DNA from: Candidatus Zhuqueibacterota bacterium
GTDB lineage: Bacteria; BS750m-G25
DNA length: 64,000 nt
Direction: 5' to 3'
Assembly (NCBI GenBank): GCA_016783505.1
Contig: JADHWK010000002.1
Span: 27,154-91,153, forward strand
Positions 1 through 9,204 of this stretch are shown piece after piece; position 1 is the stretch's first letter, and every line of letters begins with the position of its first letter. The notes below the pieces were generated by a model. That model had not been told where the DNA came from and did no database searches. It saw only the letters and a program-made list of their open reading frames with translations. A program made the position numbers and the translations under genes.

Positions 1-2
1 TA

Positions 3-992
3 TTAAAAACAAAGGGGAATGTATCATTTCAATCAGCGCTGGGAATTATCTCTCCCGGTTTTGATACAAATGATCTGGGATTTAGCTGGTTTACAAATGT
101 GATCAATATGCATGTTGTTGGAGGATATAGCTGGTTCCAACCCACTAATTGGTTCAGAAGATCCAGTATTAATTTGATGATTTCAAGAAATTATGATTTC
201 GACGGGAATAAATTGTTTCAACAGTACTATTTTACGGGACATATTACCTTTCTTAATTACTGGGGCATTCATTCGTCCCTACAAATCACCCCGGATGGAT
301 TGGATTTATTTGATACCCGGGGTGGACCGGCTATTGCATATCACGGATATCAGTATATGAACCTGGGATTTTATTCAGACGACAGAAAAAAAGTGAGGGT
401 TTATGGAAGTATGAGTTATCGGGCTGTGAATGATGGGGCATATAGTAGAGATTTTGATATTGATTTTGTTTATAATCCCTCCCCTTCAATAAAGTTGACC
501 CTTTCCGCAAACCTTTACAAAGAACTTGACCATCAGCAATGGGTGGATAACATTGCCGATTCCTCTGCGGTTTCTACTTATGATACAAAATATATTTTTT
601 CAGATTTAGACGAAACAATAAGATCGGGCACAATCCGACTGGATTGGGGATTCACGCCCAGACTATCATTTCAAATGTATATTCAGCCCTATATTGCAGT
701 GGGACATTACTCTCATTTCAAGGAATTAATGGAGGGGGGCACCTATCATTTTAAAGAATATGATTATCAGGAATCTAATCCGGATTTTAATTATAAATCT
801 TTCAAAGCGAATATGGTTTTACGTTGGGAATATCGTCCCGGCTCTTTGATCTATTTGGTATGGACACAAAACCGGGAAAATGATGACAGACCCGGAGTTT
901 ATAATTTAAAGGATGATATCCAATCTCTTAGGGATGAAGATTCTGACAACATATTCCTGGTTAAATTAAACTATTTATTCACTGTTCGTTGA
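3..992 (+). CDS. C-terminal part of a DUF5916-family protein (runs off the left edge)
   Basis: The frame is open from the first complete codon, so the start lies left of the window; about 329 residues are visible. Near the edge the protein reads ISPGFDTNDLGF, a hallmark of the DUF5916 domain. Alternating aromatic-rich strands follow (YMNLGFYS, LRWEYRPGSLIYLVW), and the chain ends in VKLNYLFTVR, like the closing strand of an outer-membrane barrel. Family knowledge: DUF5916 proteins of Bacteroidetes-like bacteria are large, secreted or outer-membrane, often with an N-terminal carbohydrate-binding-like domain; their function is not established. No terminator is obvious before the next relic gene. 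Confidence 0.8.
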   Translation, partial: LKTKGNVSFQSALGIISPGFDTNDLGFSWFTNVINMHVVGGYSWFQPTNWFRRSSINLMISRNYDFDGNKLFQQYYFTGHITFLNYWGIHSSLQITPDGLDLFDTRGGPAIAYHGYQYMNLGFYSDDRKKVRVYGSMSYRAVNDGAYSRDFDIDFVYNPSPSIKLTLSANLYKELDHQQWVDNIADSSAVSTYDTKYIFSDLDETIRSGTIRLDWGFTPRLSFQMYIQPYIAVGHYSHFKELMEGGTYHFKEYDYQESNPDFNYKSFKANMVLRWEYRPGSLIYLVWTQNRENDDRPGVYNLKDDIQSLRDEDSDNIFLVKLNYLFTVR

Positions 993-1035
993 TGTTATTA
1001 ATAACCATCCCCATACAATTAAAGGATCACAATCC

Positions 1036-1473
1036 TTGATTCCAGTTCTTTTAACTTGTAACATGCTTACACACAAAATTAAAATGAATAAACAAACTTC
1101 AGCAAATGACATCCCCTCTGTAAACGAAACTTTTACCTTTATAATCCCTTATCATACCCTTCAAGTTACCCCTCAAGTCACCGAGCAAGTCACCGAGCAA
1201 GTCACCGAACAAGTCACCGAACAAGTCACCGGACAAGTCACCGGACAAGTCGAAATGATGGATAGAATTGCTTCCACGTTAAAACACTGTGAAACACCGA
1301 GGTCTCTAAGAGAGATCATGACGTTTTTAAAGCTGAAACATAGAGAGACCTTTATGGAAAAAGTGCTACATCCACTCTTAGAGAAAGGCTACTTAAGAAG
1401 GACAATCCCAGATAAACCGAGAAGTAGATTTCAGAGGTATGTAGCAGTAAAGGAAAAGAAAAATGAGCAATAA
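1036..1473 (+). pseudogene. C-terminal relic of a Schlafen/AlbA-type ATP-binding protein
   Basis: 145 residues. Residues about 43-73 are a QVTEQVTE-type repeat linker; the rest is a winged-helix domain ending in KGYLRRTIPDKPRSRFQRY. This linker plus wHTH with a TIPDKP motif is what I know from the C-terminus of AlbA_2/Schlafen-like putative ATP-binding or transcriptional regulator proteins (also some Fic proteins). The catalytic or DNA-binding N-terminal part, normally several hundred residues, is absent and no upstream frame supplies it, so I read this as a 5'-truncated gene. It overlaps the start of an HsdS relic at 1463. It could also be a short free-standing wHTH protein. Confidence 0.6.
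1162..1251 (+). repeat. 12-bp in-frame tandem repeat, about seven units
   Basis: Units of CAAGTCACCGAR follow one another with few substitutions and stay in frame, encoding the repeated QVTE/QVTG linker of the relic gene. Such linkers are typical of this protein family, so the repeat is coding and not a CRISPR or satellite. Confidence 0.9.
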
Positions 1474-1591
1474 TCCAAAACCCGGCTACAAACTCACCGA
1501 ACTAGGTGAAATACCAGAAGAGTGGCAAGTGGTAAGGTTTGGGGAGGTCATTTTGGTAAAACTCAGGTATAAAGGAGTCAATAATAGATAA
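1463..1591 (+). pseudogene. N-terminal relic of a type I restriction specificity subunit (HsdS), copy 1
   Basis: An ATG inside the end of the previous frame begins a 42-codon frame that reads YKLTELGEIPEEWQVVRFGEV, which is the canonical start of the first target-recognition domain of HsdS proteins. A stop follows after VILVKLRYKGVNNR, whereas a complete HsdS is about 400 residues. The region after it is occupied by an ORF6N gene, a common companion of hsdS loci. Not functional as a specificity subunit. Confidence 0.75.
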
Positions 1592-1598
1592 TCAAGCA

Positions 1599-2105
1599 AT
1601 GGTTCCAATAGAAATAATTGAGAAGCGAATTTATTTGCTCCGTGGAAAGAAGGTTATGATTGATTCGCATTTGGCAGAATTATATGGAGTAGAAACAAAA
1701 CAATTAAAAAGACAAGTTAGAAGAAATGTAGAAAGATTTCCTGATGATTTCATGTTTGAGTTAACACAAGAAGAATATCAGGATTTTTTAAGGCGCCAAT
1801 TTGGCACCTTAAAGAGAGGCAAATATTCAAAATATATTCCATACGCATTCACAGAACAGGGTATAGCTATGCTTTCCAGTGTGCTGAATAGCAAACGAGC
1901 TATACAGGTTAATATCCAGGTTATGCGAGCTTTTGTAAAACTCCGTGAGATGCTTACTACACACAAAGAACTTGCTCGCAAATTAGAACAATTGGAAAAG
2001 AAATATGATGCACAGTTCAAAATAGTATTTGATGCAATCCACCAGCTTATGGCACCACCCAAAAAGCCACACCGAAAGATTGGGTTTCATAGAGAGGGGA
2101 AATAA
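1599..2105 (+). CDS. ORF6N domain-containing DNA-binding protein
   Basis: 168 residues. Residues about 8-92 form an ORF6N domain (EKRIYLLRGKKVMIDSHLAELYGV, then TKQLKRQVRRNVERFP and the AFTEQGIAMLSSVL motif), the phage-type DNA-binding module; residues about 120-150 are a short coiled coil. Free-standing ORF6N proteins of this size are often found between hsd genes of type I restriction systems and in mobile regions; their exact role is unknown. The ATG is chosen because the domain begins directly behind it; no good ribosome-binding site sits at the usual distance. Its stop overlaps the ATG of a second HsdS relic (TAATG). Confidence 0.85.
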   Translation: MVPIEIIEKRIYLLRGKKVMIDSHLAELYGVETKQLKRQVRRNVERFPDDFMFELTQEEYQDFLRRQFGTLKRGKYSKYIPYAFTEQGIAMLSSVLNSKRAIQVNIQVMRAFVKLREMLTTHKELARKLEQLEKKYDAQFKIVFDAIHQLMAPPKKPHRKIGFHREGK

Positions 2106-2173
2106 TGAATAAATACAATAAGTTTAAACAAACAAAAATCGGCGAAATACCTGAGGAGTGGAAGAATGTTTGA
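2105..2173 (+). pseudogene. N-terminal relic of HsdS, copy 2
   Basis: The ATG shares a base with the ORF6N stop. The 22-residue frame reads FKQTKIGEIPEEWKNV before a stop, again matching the first residues of an HsdS protein. The TAATG coupling shows that ORF6N and hsdS were once one operon here. Confidence 0.65.
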
Positions 2174-2220
2174 ACCAAATTTCCGCTACAGTCATAAGAT
2201 TGTTAAAAATCTCACGCTAA

Positions 2221-2451
2221 TTAAGCAAAGATATCAAGATTCTTAAAGAGAGGGGACAAATTGCATTAACTGAGAGGCAGATGAAGATTGTGGAATGGAT
2301 ATTACAAAATGGCAAGATAACAAATAAAGATGTAAGAGAGATGTTTAAAATTTCAGATCGAGCAGCCTTGAAGGAAATAAGAAAATTGGTGGATTCAGAA
2401 GTGGTTAAATCAGAAGGTAAAGGAAGAAGCCTGTATTATATTCTGGAATAA
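2221..2451 (+). pseudogene. Winged-helix C-terminal relic of an AlbA/Fic-type protein
   Basis: The frame is open from a stop at 2218-2220. It reads TERQMKIVEWILQNGKITNK and then VREMFKISDRAALKEIRKLV and KSEGKGRSLYYILE, a winged helix with the C-terminal signature of Schlafen-like or Fic regulators. The only ATG, at 2281, would give 56 residues. No N-terminal domain is present, so it is a gene fragment. Confidence 0.6.
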
Positions 2452-2461
2452 TGCGGTATAT

Positions 2462-2509
2462 GGTTCGGGATTAGGTTCGGGATTAGGTTGGCGATTAGGT
2501 TGGCGATTA
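2462..2509 (+). repeat. 12-bp tandem repeat, four units
   Basis: GGTTCGGGATTA occurs twice, directly followed by GGTTGGCGATTA twice. Translated, it gives a GSGLGSGLGWRLGWRL-like linker, the kind found before the winged helix in AlbA-type proteins, so it is probably debris of the same decayed gene family. Confidence 0.85.
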
Positions 2510-2555
2510 CTAGTTGGGAAAGACAAAAATTAACAATAGCCTAAGCCCTGACTAA

Positions 2556-2684
2556 AAACTCACCGAATTTGGAAAGACACCAGAAGAGTGGTTAGGCTGG
2601 GTGATATACTTTCATTTAAGGGTTGCCAAAAAGAAGAGACCCAAAAATATAAACCAACTAAGAGATCGTGAAACATGCCAATAA
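2556..2684 (+). pseudogene. Frameshifted N-terminal relic of HsdS, copy 3
   Basis: After an in-frame stop the sequence reads KLTEFGKTPEEWLGWVIYF. Shifting the frame at the tryptophan codon restores VRLGDILSFKGCQKEE, which is how an HsdS protein continues after the PEEW motif. Two frames are needed to rebuild about 30 residues, so this is a decayed copy. Confidence 0.6.
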
Positions 2685-2717
2685 GGGATGTTATTCAAAA
2701 TGCTTCGCTTATACATA

Positions 2718-2737
2718 GTTATCTGACATTGCCCGCC
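2718..2737 (-). repeat. Inverted copy of the 20-bp motif found at 7479-7498
   Basis: The reverse complement reads GGCGGGCAATGTCAGATAAC and matches GGCGGGCAACATCAGATAAC at 7479-7498 in 18 of 20 positions. The two copies bracket the sacsin-like gene. The rest of 2685-2906 shows no gene. Confidence 0.7.
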
Positions 2738-2906
2738 CTGGAAAGTTGATGTCAATGAAAACTGATAAAGAAATATCTCCAAATGTTAGCATCCACCACC
2801 GAATTAAAGCTACTAGAAGCGTGGGTATGTGCCACTGGGAGGTACAAAACAAAAGAACATATAATAAGAGAAATGTTTTATCAAATCTGGAATACTCGGG
2901 GGTGAG

Positions 2907-5900
2907 ATGATGGCCATTAAAATCAAATGGGACCACGAATTTATTAAACAAGTTGCAGCTCAAAATGAGAAATATAAAGATGATCCACTAGTAGAAAAAT
3001 TAACGGATTTTATTGCTAAGAGTGTCTACTCATCCCCATCTCATTTTGCATTAGAAATGATCCAAAATGCTGACGACGAAAAATCTACTGAGATAAAATT
3101 TTATTTTGAAAAGAATAATAAAATCATAGTTACTAATAATGGTAAAAAATTTTCAAAAGATGATGTCAGGACAATTTGTTACGCAGGGCATAGCCTAAAG
3201 AAAAACAAAAAGGGATTTTTCGGAATAGGATTTAAATCGGTTAAAAGGATAACAGATACTCCTCAAATTATATCTAGCAATTACAATTTCGTTATCCATA
3301 AATATTATCACCCAGAACCATGCAAAGAGATCCCAGAAGATATAACATTCAACCCTCAAAAAGGTGCAATTTTTATTTTGCCTTTGAAATCTAAAAAAGA
3401 ATATAACAACATTTTCAAAAATTTTATGGAAGAAACCAATGAGAATCTATTATTGTTTCTTGATTATATTAAGAAAATTTATATTATCGACAGGAGGAAA
3501 AAAGAAGAAAAGACTCATGTTTTGTCTTATGACCGTAAATATGGAATTTTAGAAAATTCATATACGGGTAATAAATCGTTTTGGAAAGTATTTAAGAAGA
3601 TAATCTATGTACCCAAACGTATTCGTAAACCAATGGGAAAAGAAAGGGTAAGAAAAACTGAGATGGCTTTAGCATTTCCAGCAGATATAAAGGATACCCC
3701 AGATCCCCAAAAACTATTTTGTTATCTGCCGACAGAGCGTTTCACCGGTTACCCCTTTATAGTTCAGGGCGACTTTTTACCCATATTAGGCAGGAGCAAC
3801 ATAGACGAAGAAGATCCTTGGAATAAACACCTATTAAACCAATTGTCAGAATTAATTGCAGACGCCTTTGAAAATCTAAGAAACTATCCCAATTTTAGAT
3901 TGCGAATACTTTCATTTCTTCCACTAAAGGAAGAATGTCATGATGAGTTATTTATTAAGTATATAGACGCTATCTATACGGAATTAAAGAACAGAGAGAT
4001 TGCATTCACACGAGATATATGTTTTAAAAAACCGACAGATTCTATCGATCTTTCCCGCGATCTATGGGAGCTCTTTAGCAATGATGATTTACAAGAGATT
4101 TACAAAAATGAAAAATTTGTGATATCGGACGGGTATAATGACCATGAAAGGAAGATTTTATCTCTGTTGGGCATGGAAACGTTCGGATTAGATAATATAA
4201 TCTCATTCTTCAAAAATAATAAGGGTATAAGGAAGAAAGTTGTGGATCCAAATTGGTTTGTTTCTATTTATGCATACATAAATGACGATTTTGACGACTA
4301 TGAGAAAGATGATTTGAGGAATGTTCCATTTCTCTTATCTGAAACAGAGGAGCTTATTTACTCAGAAGATCCAAAAAAAATGGATAAACCAAGGCTAATT
4401 GCCAATCAGTATATGAACAAGGAAACCTCATTTTTTTCTGAATTGTTCAATAAAGATAAACTAATATTCCTCCATAAGAGATTTAGAATATCTAGAAATC
4501 AAAAGAAGAATAAAAATTACGATCGCCGACTCGATAAGGTTCATCAGTTATTTGAATTTCTTGGTGTAATTAGAATGGTTGAGGCGCATCATATTATTAC
4601 ACAACTCATATTACCAAAATTTCAGGAAACGCGAAACGGGAAACGTCTAGGTCATAAAAAAGCCATTTTATTCACAAATTTTATTCTTGAAAATTTGTCA
4701 TATTACCGTAAAATATACGGAAGCCGTACAAAAACTGATGATTGGGAAATTTTCTCAGACATTAGGTCAAAAATCCTAGTACTTGCAGAAAAGAGGGATT
4801 CTACTAGTAAGAAAAGATATGTCTTTTTATCCCCAACGGAGGTTTATAGACGTGGTGAGGGAAAGAAACTACTCCCTGAAAAATATTTTAGGGGTTTGAC
4901 TGAGGTACCATTTATCTCCAGAAAATATTTTTCCAAAAAGATCTTAGGTAGTTTTACTAGCATACCGATTACGCAAGCAAGTAAAAGACGTAAGATATAT
5001 TCTTGGGATGCTTTCTTCCATTTGATGGGGGGTTGGGAAATCCCAAGAGTAATACCAATTAGTCGGAGTTATTCTCGATACGACTCAAGACTAAAAGATG
5101 ATTTCCCAAATGTCGATTGGGACTATGAATATGATTCTACAACAGGATACGAAATTAAAGATTGGATAATGCCAGAGTTAACTGATACCATTCGAAAGTA
5201 CATCAACACAAAGGTTAAAGTTGAAAAAGACCGATTGAAACATCGGTTAGTTTATATTAGAGAAAGCGTTGCAAAAAATTGGAAAAAATACAAAGATTAT
5301 AAAAAAGCAGAAGCCTCATATTTTTATTATTCAGATGGGGATATCAAAGTAGGTTCAACTTTTTATCAACAGCTAAAAAAACCTTGGTTTCCAAGATCTA
5401 CCGACGGAAAATTAATAATACCTTCAAAAAATTACAAAGATACAATTGATAATAGATATTTAGCGCCCAAAGGCTCTGATTTTATAGATATACCCCCAGG
5501 GTCGAAAGAATTTTATAAGGAAATAGGGGTAATTGAAGATCCTGATCCAAAGGATGTGCTTGAAAGATTGCAGAAGATAAAAGCACATTGGGATAAAGTT
5601 AACAAGATACCCCTAGATAGCTTTAAGAAAATGGAGGCTTATTATAAGTATTTAGTTGATAAAAGTAAAACAAATCCTGATTTAAAAGATGCAATCGAAA
5701 GTATATTTTCAAAAAAGTATGTAATATTTCTTCCTACAAAAGTCCGTGGTAAAACGAAAATATGGTGGCATAGAGACCAAGTATTTGCAATAGAAACTTT
5801 GGATCATTCCCTTACACCATTTTTTCAATCGTTATTTCAGGAAGGAGCATACAGCATAGAACTAGAAGAGACATTTATTTCCCTAGGCGTTAGAATTAGT

Positions 5901-7421
5901 CCGAGCTTTAGAGACTACAAAGAAACCTTTCAACACATTATGAAGGAGTGGGGAAAAGCCTCAACAAACAAAAGATTGGAACTTAAGGGAAAAATTAGTT
6001 ATGCTTTAGAAGGGCTAAGTACATTGATCGAAAGCGAATCGGTAGACGATGATGAAAAAATTAGGAAACTATTCGATGAAAATATTTTCTTAACCGATCA
6101 GAATGAATTTTTAACACCCAATGAAATATATTTGAAAGACGATTACGAAATCTATGAGGTATTTCAAGATTGTATTCCCACATTGTGGTACAACGGTGAA
6201 ATAGCATCTATTTCATCATCATTGATAAGGATAGGTTTCAACTCGTTAAAAGATTATAAAGACAAAAGAAAAGCAAGGTTTATTGATAAAGAATTTATTC
6301 ATAAAGATGATCTTCCAAAAATGATAGAATTTTGTGAAGTTATTGAGGCCTTCATAGAAAATAGATTCAGTACATTATATGATAAGCAAAGGGAGAATAT
6401 CGCTAGATCTAAAGATTTACAAATTTATACAGCAAAAAATATAAAAGTTACTTACTTCTTAGAGGGCAAAAAGCGAATAAAAAATAATGTGCCCATTTAC
6501 TTATCGAAAAATGAACTTGTGATATCTACCGCCGAAAACGATCCATGGTTAGAAGTAATCAGAGATGACTTTTCAAAATGTTTGTCCTCAATTTTTGGAG
6601 ATTTAGGTCCTCATTTGAGACCTTTGATCAATGATTTGCATCAAAACCCAGAAGACATTAACGTTGTCATTCAAAAGTGGGGGTTAGAAAGGGGACGTGT
6701 ATTTAAAAAATATGTTGAGGAGGAAAGCCAAGTAATCAAGATGCCTTTGGCTCAAGCGAAAAAAGAACTTGAGACCTTTGGAGAAGAGGTCGAAGAAGAA
6801 CCAATAACCCAAGTAGTTGATATCACAACCACACCAACCCAAACACCACAACCCAAGAGCAAGGATGAGGAAGTTTTCCCGTTAGAAACAATCAACGGTT
6901 TTATTATAAAAAACATTAAAACAGGCGAAGTGACTACATTACCACTCAAAAGAAGAAAGATAAGAAAAAGTAAATTGCCAAAAAAGAAGGGAATTTCTAA
7001 AACTTATACCCCATTTTCATCTCAAATGACGGAGGATATAGCTGTAGAAATCGTAAAAAAGTTTGAAGAATCTCAAGATCGAGTGGATATAAAAGATGTG
7101 AGAGATGATGAAGATGAGGGTTGTGACTTAATTTCATCTGGGAGGGGTGGGAATCGTCTGATAGAAATAAAAGCTTCCAAGGGTAAAAGACCGCAAATTA
7201 AACTTCGGCCATCTCAATATAAAAGAGCAAAACAAGATAAAGAGAAGTATTACATTTACAAAGTAGAAAACATAGAGAAAGGAAAATTACCACATATCGA
7301 AATAGTTCAGAATCCGATAGAGAATCCAAAGATTAGAATTGTTCATTTAGGAGAAGTTAAAATAGAAGGATGGGAAAACTCGGATAAAATCTCAATCGAT
7401 GTAAGGATTGAAGAAAATTAG
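2907..7421 (+). CDS. Giant sacsin/Nov-type HSP90-like ATPase with C-terminal DUF3883-type nuclease domain
   Basis: 1504 residues. The N-terminus is a GHKL (HSP90-like) ATPase of the sacsin/Nov type: N-box E50-MIQN54-ADD, a G1-like box VTNNGKKF at 75-82 and G2 box GFFGIGFKSV at 103-112. Residues about 1365-1490 resemble DUF3883, a PD-(D/E)XK-like domain: D-E-G-C-D around 1402-1405, IEIKAS around 1419-1424, and the family's LRPSQYKRAKQ segment. The long middle is all-alpha and unassigned. Family knowledge: sacsin-like ATPases joined to nuclease domains cluster in defence islands. Context: restriction relics directly upstream and base composition more A+T-rich than the flanking backbone. GGGGGTGAG precedes two adjacent ATGs; the second, at 2910, leaves better spacing. 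No partner gene is seen, so it may act alone. A defence role is inference. Confidence 0.8.
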   Translation: MMAIKIKWDHEFIKQVAAQNEKYKDDPLVEKLTDFIAKSVYSSPSHFALEMIQNADDEKSTEIKFYFEKNNKIIVTNNGKKFSKDDVRTICYAGHSLKKNKKGFFGIGFKSVKRITDTPQIISSNYNFVIHKYYHPEPCKEIPEDITFNPQKGAIFILPLKSKKEYNNIFKNFMEETNENLLLFLDYIKKIYIIDRRKKEEKTHVLSYDRKYGILENSYTGNKSFWKVFKKIIYVPKRIRKPMGKERVRKTEMALAFPADIKDTPDPQKLFCYLPTERFTGYPFIVQGDFLPILGRSNIDEEDPWNKHLLNQLSELIADAFENLRNYPNFRLRILSFLPLKEECHDELFIKYIDAIYTELKNREIAFTRDICFKKPTDSIDLSRDLWELFSNDDLQEIYKNEKFVISDGYNDHERKILSLLGMETFGLDNIISFFKNNKGIRKKVVDPNWFVSIYAYINDDFDDYEKDDLRNVPFLLSETEELIYSEDPKKMDKPRLIANQYMNKETSFFSELFNKDKLIFLHKRFRISRNQKKNKNYDRRLDKVHQLFEFLGVIRMVEAHHIITQLILPKFQETRNGKRLGHKKAILFTNFILENLSYYRKIYGSRTKTDDWEIFSDIRSKILVLAEKRDSTSKKRYVFLSPTEVYRRGEGKKLLPEKYFRGLTEVPFISRKYFSKKILGSFTSIPITQASKRRKIYSWDAFFHLMGGWEIPRVIPISRSYSRYDSRLKDDFPNVDWDYEYDSTTGYEIKDWIMPELTDTIRKYINTKVKVEKDRLKHRLVYIRESVAKNWKKYKDYKKAEASYFYYSDGDIKVGSTFYQQLKKPWFPRSTDGKLIIPSKNYKDTIDNRYLAPKGSDFIDIPPGSKEFYKEIGVIEDPDPKDVLERLQKIKAHWDKVNKIPLDSFKKMEAYYKYLVDKSKTNPDLKDAIESIFSKKYVIFLPTKVRGKTKIWWHRDQVFAIETLDHSLTPFFQSLFQEGAYSIELEETFISLGVRISPSFRDYKETFQHIMKEWGKASTNKRLELKGKISYALEGLSTLIESESVDDDEKIRKLFDENIFLTDQNEFLTPNEIYLKDDYEIYEVFQDCIPTLWYNGEIASISSSLIRIGFNSLKDYKDKRKARFIDKEFIHKDDLPKMIEFCEVIEAFIENRFSTLYDKQRENIARSKDLQIYTAKNIKVTYFLEGKKRIKNNVPIYLSKNELVISTAENDPWLEVIRDDFSKCLSSIFGDLGPHLRPLINDLHQNPEDINVVIQKWGLERGRVFKKYVEEESQVIKMPLAQAKKELETFGEEVEEEPITQVVDITTTPTQTPQPKSKDEEVFPLETINGFIIKNIKTGEVTTLPLKRRKIRKSKLPKKKGISKTYTPFSSQMTEDIAVEIVKKFEESQDRVDIKDVRDDEDEGCDLISSGRGGNRLIEIKASKGKRPQIKLRPSQYKRAKQDKEKYYIYKVENIEKGKLPHIEIVQNPIENPKIRIVHLGEVKIEGWENSDKISIDVRIEEN

Positions 7422-7478
7422 CAAATAATAAACACACAATCCGAAAGAAATATTTGCACCTCCCACATATAACCGAGA

Positions 7479-7590
7479 GGCGGGCAACATCAGATAACAC
7501 AGCATATACACTTCGGGCTTACGCCTTTGCCCTTTGGGACATTTTGCTATCGCAAAACGTCGTATATGCTGGAAACGTCATACGCCATGC
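7479..7590 (+). repeat. Structured palindromic element, integron attC-like
   Basis: After GGCGGGCAACATCAGATAAC comes AGCATATAC (7501-7509), matched by GTATATGCT (7562-7570). An inner hairpin TTTTGC-TATC-GCAAAA lies between. ATAAC on the left and a decayed GTCAT on the right stand where the outer cores of an attC site would be. The element lies just downstream of the sacsin-like gene, as the recombination site of a cassette would. The 7422-7787 gap otherwise shows no credible gene. Confidence 0.4.
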
Positions 7591-7787
7591 AGTGCCTGAA
7601 AAAGAATAAGGAGACTTATAGAGAAAAAAAGCCGAACAGCAAGTTAAAGAGACTGGCTTTCAGAAATGGCGTCATCCAGGTGGTAAACTTAGGGAACTTG
7701 GTATTGAGTCAATTTTAAATAATAAAACCCGAATAAATTCAAAGCGTCTACTTTGGTCAGAAATTACAAAATAAAAGGAGGTTTAAA

Positions 7788-9068
7788 ATGAAGAGATTTT
7801 TAAGTATCCTGTTTGCTTTGTGCTTGAGCGGACTTTTGGCTTCCGCACCCTTGGCACAAACCAACAAGGTCAAGTACATCAAAAAGTACTATGACCCGGT
7901 TCTCGAGGAGATGAGGGAAAAAGCCAAAAAGGAAAAAGAGGAAAGCGATTCCTTAACCACCGAGATCCGTGACCGACAGAAGGAACGGAAGGAAGAAGAA
8001 CGAAAAGAGAAGGAGATCATCCGTTTCAATTTTGTCAAGGTCAAAAAACCCGCTTCTCCCGAGGTTTTTAAATCAGCATTCCACTTCTCCCCCATGCCCC
8101 AATTCCGCACCGGCACCTGCTGGAGCTTCTCCACCACCTCTTTCCTGGAATCGGAAGTAACCCGCCTGACCGGGCAAAAAATAAAACTCTCGGAAATGCA
8201 TACGGTTTACTACGAATACCTGGAAAAGGTGCGCCGCTACGTTCAGGAACGGGGCGACTCCGAGATGGGTCAGGGTTCCGAGGCCAACGCGGTCACCCGT
8301 ATCATCAAGAAATATGGCATGGTGCCGCGGGAGGTTTACCCCAGCCTGATGGATGAAGATGATCGCTACGAGCACACCCGACTCGCCAAGGAGATAAAAA
8401 ACTACCTGCGCTGGGTGGATAAGCACGGCTACTGGGACGAGGAGGGGGTTATCGCCGCGGTTAAGGCTATCCTGAACAGATACATGGGAGCCCCACCCAT
8501 CTCCTTTGAATACAACGGGGAGACGATGACCCCCCTGGAGTTCCTGCAGGACATCCTCAAACTGAACTCCGACGATTACGTGGGCGTGATGTCCACCCTC
8601 TCGCTCCCCTTTTACACCCAGGGCGAGTTCAAGGTGCCCGATAACTGGTGGCACAGCAAAGACTACTACAACGTTCCTTTAAAGGAGTGGTACGGCATCA
8701 TCAAGAGTGCGGTGAAAAAGGGCTACACCCTTACCATTGGCGGGGACGTGAGCGAGCCGGGCTACAACGGCTTTGAGGACGCTGCCATCGTTCCGGATTT
8801 TGACATCCCCCAGAAATATATCAATCAGGACTCACGGGAGTTCCGCTTCTACAACAAGACCAGCACCGATGACCACGGTATTCACCTGATCGGTTATGCT
8901 AAGGTCGGCGGCCGCGATTGGTTCCTGATCAAAGACTCAGCCCGCAGCTCCCGCCACGGCAAATTTAAGGGCTACTATTTCTACCGAGATGATTACATCA
9001 AGCTGAAGATGCTGACCTTCATGGTACACAAAGACGCCATGAAGGACATCCTGAAAAAGTTCAATTAA
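7788..9068 (+). CDS. Secreted C1-family (papain-like) cysteine peptidase
   Basis: 426 residues. Residues 1-24 are a signal peptide (SASAPLAQ-type cleavage region). Residues 40-80 are a charged helix that may be a propeptide. The catalytic region starts with QFRTGTCWSFSTTSFLES, with nucleophile C111 and oxyanion Q105. The histidine is H363 in DDHGIHLIGYAK, and the third site is IKDSARSS, where Asp replaces the usual Asn. This pattern fits the bleomycin-hydrolase/aminopeptidase C-like branch of C1 peptidases, here exported to the periplasm or outside. AAAGGAGGT lies at ideal distance before the ATG. It appears to be a single gene; G+C is clearly higher than in the preceding defence gene. Confidence 0.88.
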   Translation: MKRFLSILFALCLSGLLASAPLAQTNKVKYIKKYYDPVLEEMREKAKKEKEESDSLTTEIRDRQKERKEEERKEKEIIRFNFVKVKKPASPEVFKSAFHFSPMPQFRTGTCWSFSTTSFLESEVTRLTGQKIKLSEMHTVYYEYLEKVRRYVQERGDSEMGQGSEANAVTRIIKKYGMVPREVYPSLMDEDDRYEHTRLAKEIKNYLRWVDKHGYWDEEGVIAAVKAILNRYMGAPPISFEYNGETMTPLEFLQDILKLNSDDYVGVMSTLSLPFYTQGEFKVPDNWWHSKDYYNVPLKEWYGIIKSAVKKGYTLTIGGDVSEPGYNGFEDAAIVPDFDIPQKYINQDSREFRFYNKTSTDDHGIHLIGYAKVGGRDWFLIKDSARSSRHGKFKGYYFYRDDYIKLKMLTFMVHKDAMKDILKKFN

Positions 9069-9204
9069 GCTTTGATGCAATTGATTTTTTCATGCCGCCG
9101 ATTTCGGTATATGCGGATTGCACCATAGTGTTCACCAACATCCTCCTTCGGCGGGGATACACTCGATACGTTATGGGAAATCGCGTGTATAGAGGGGTAA
9201 AATC

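Noticed and set aside
1162-1251. Tandem 12-bp repeats as a CRISPR array
   Set aside because: No spacers; the units are contiguous, in frame and encode a QVTE linker.
1463-2684. A working type I restriction-modification system
   Set aside because: HsdS pieces are short and broken, and no hsdR or hsdM is in the window.
7527-7718. 63-codon frame after the sacsin-like gene
   Set aside because: It lies across the palindromic element and shows no protein-like composition or domain.
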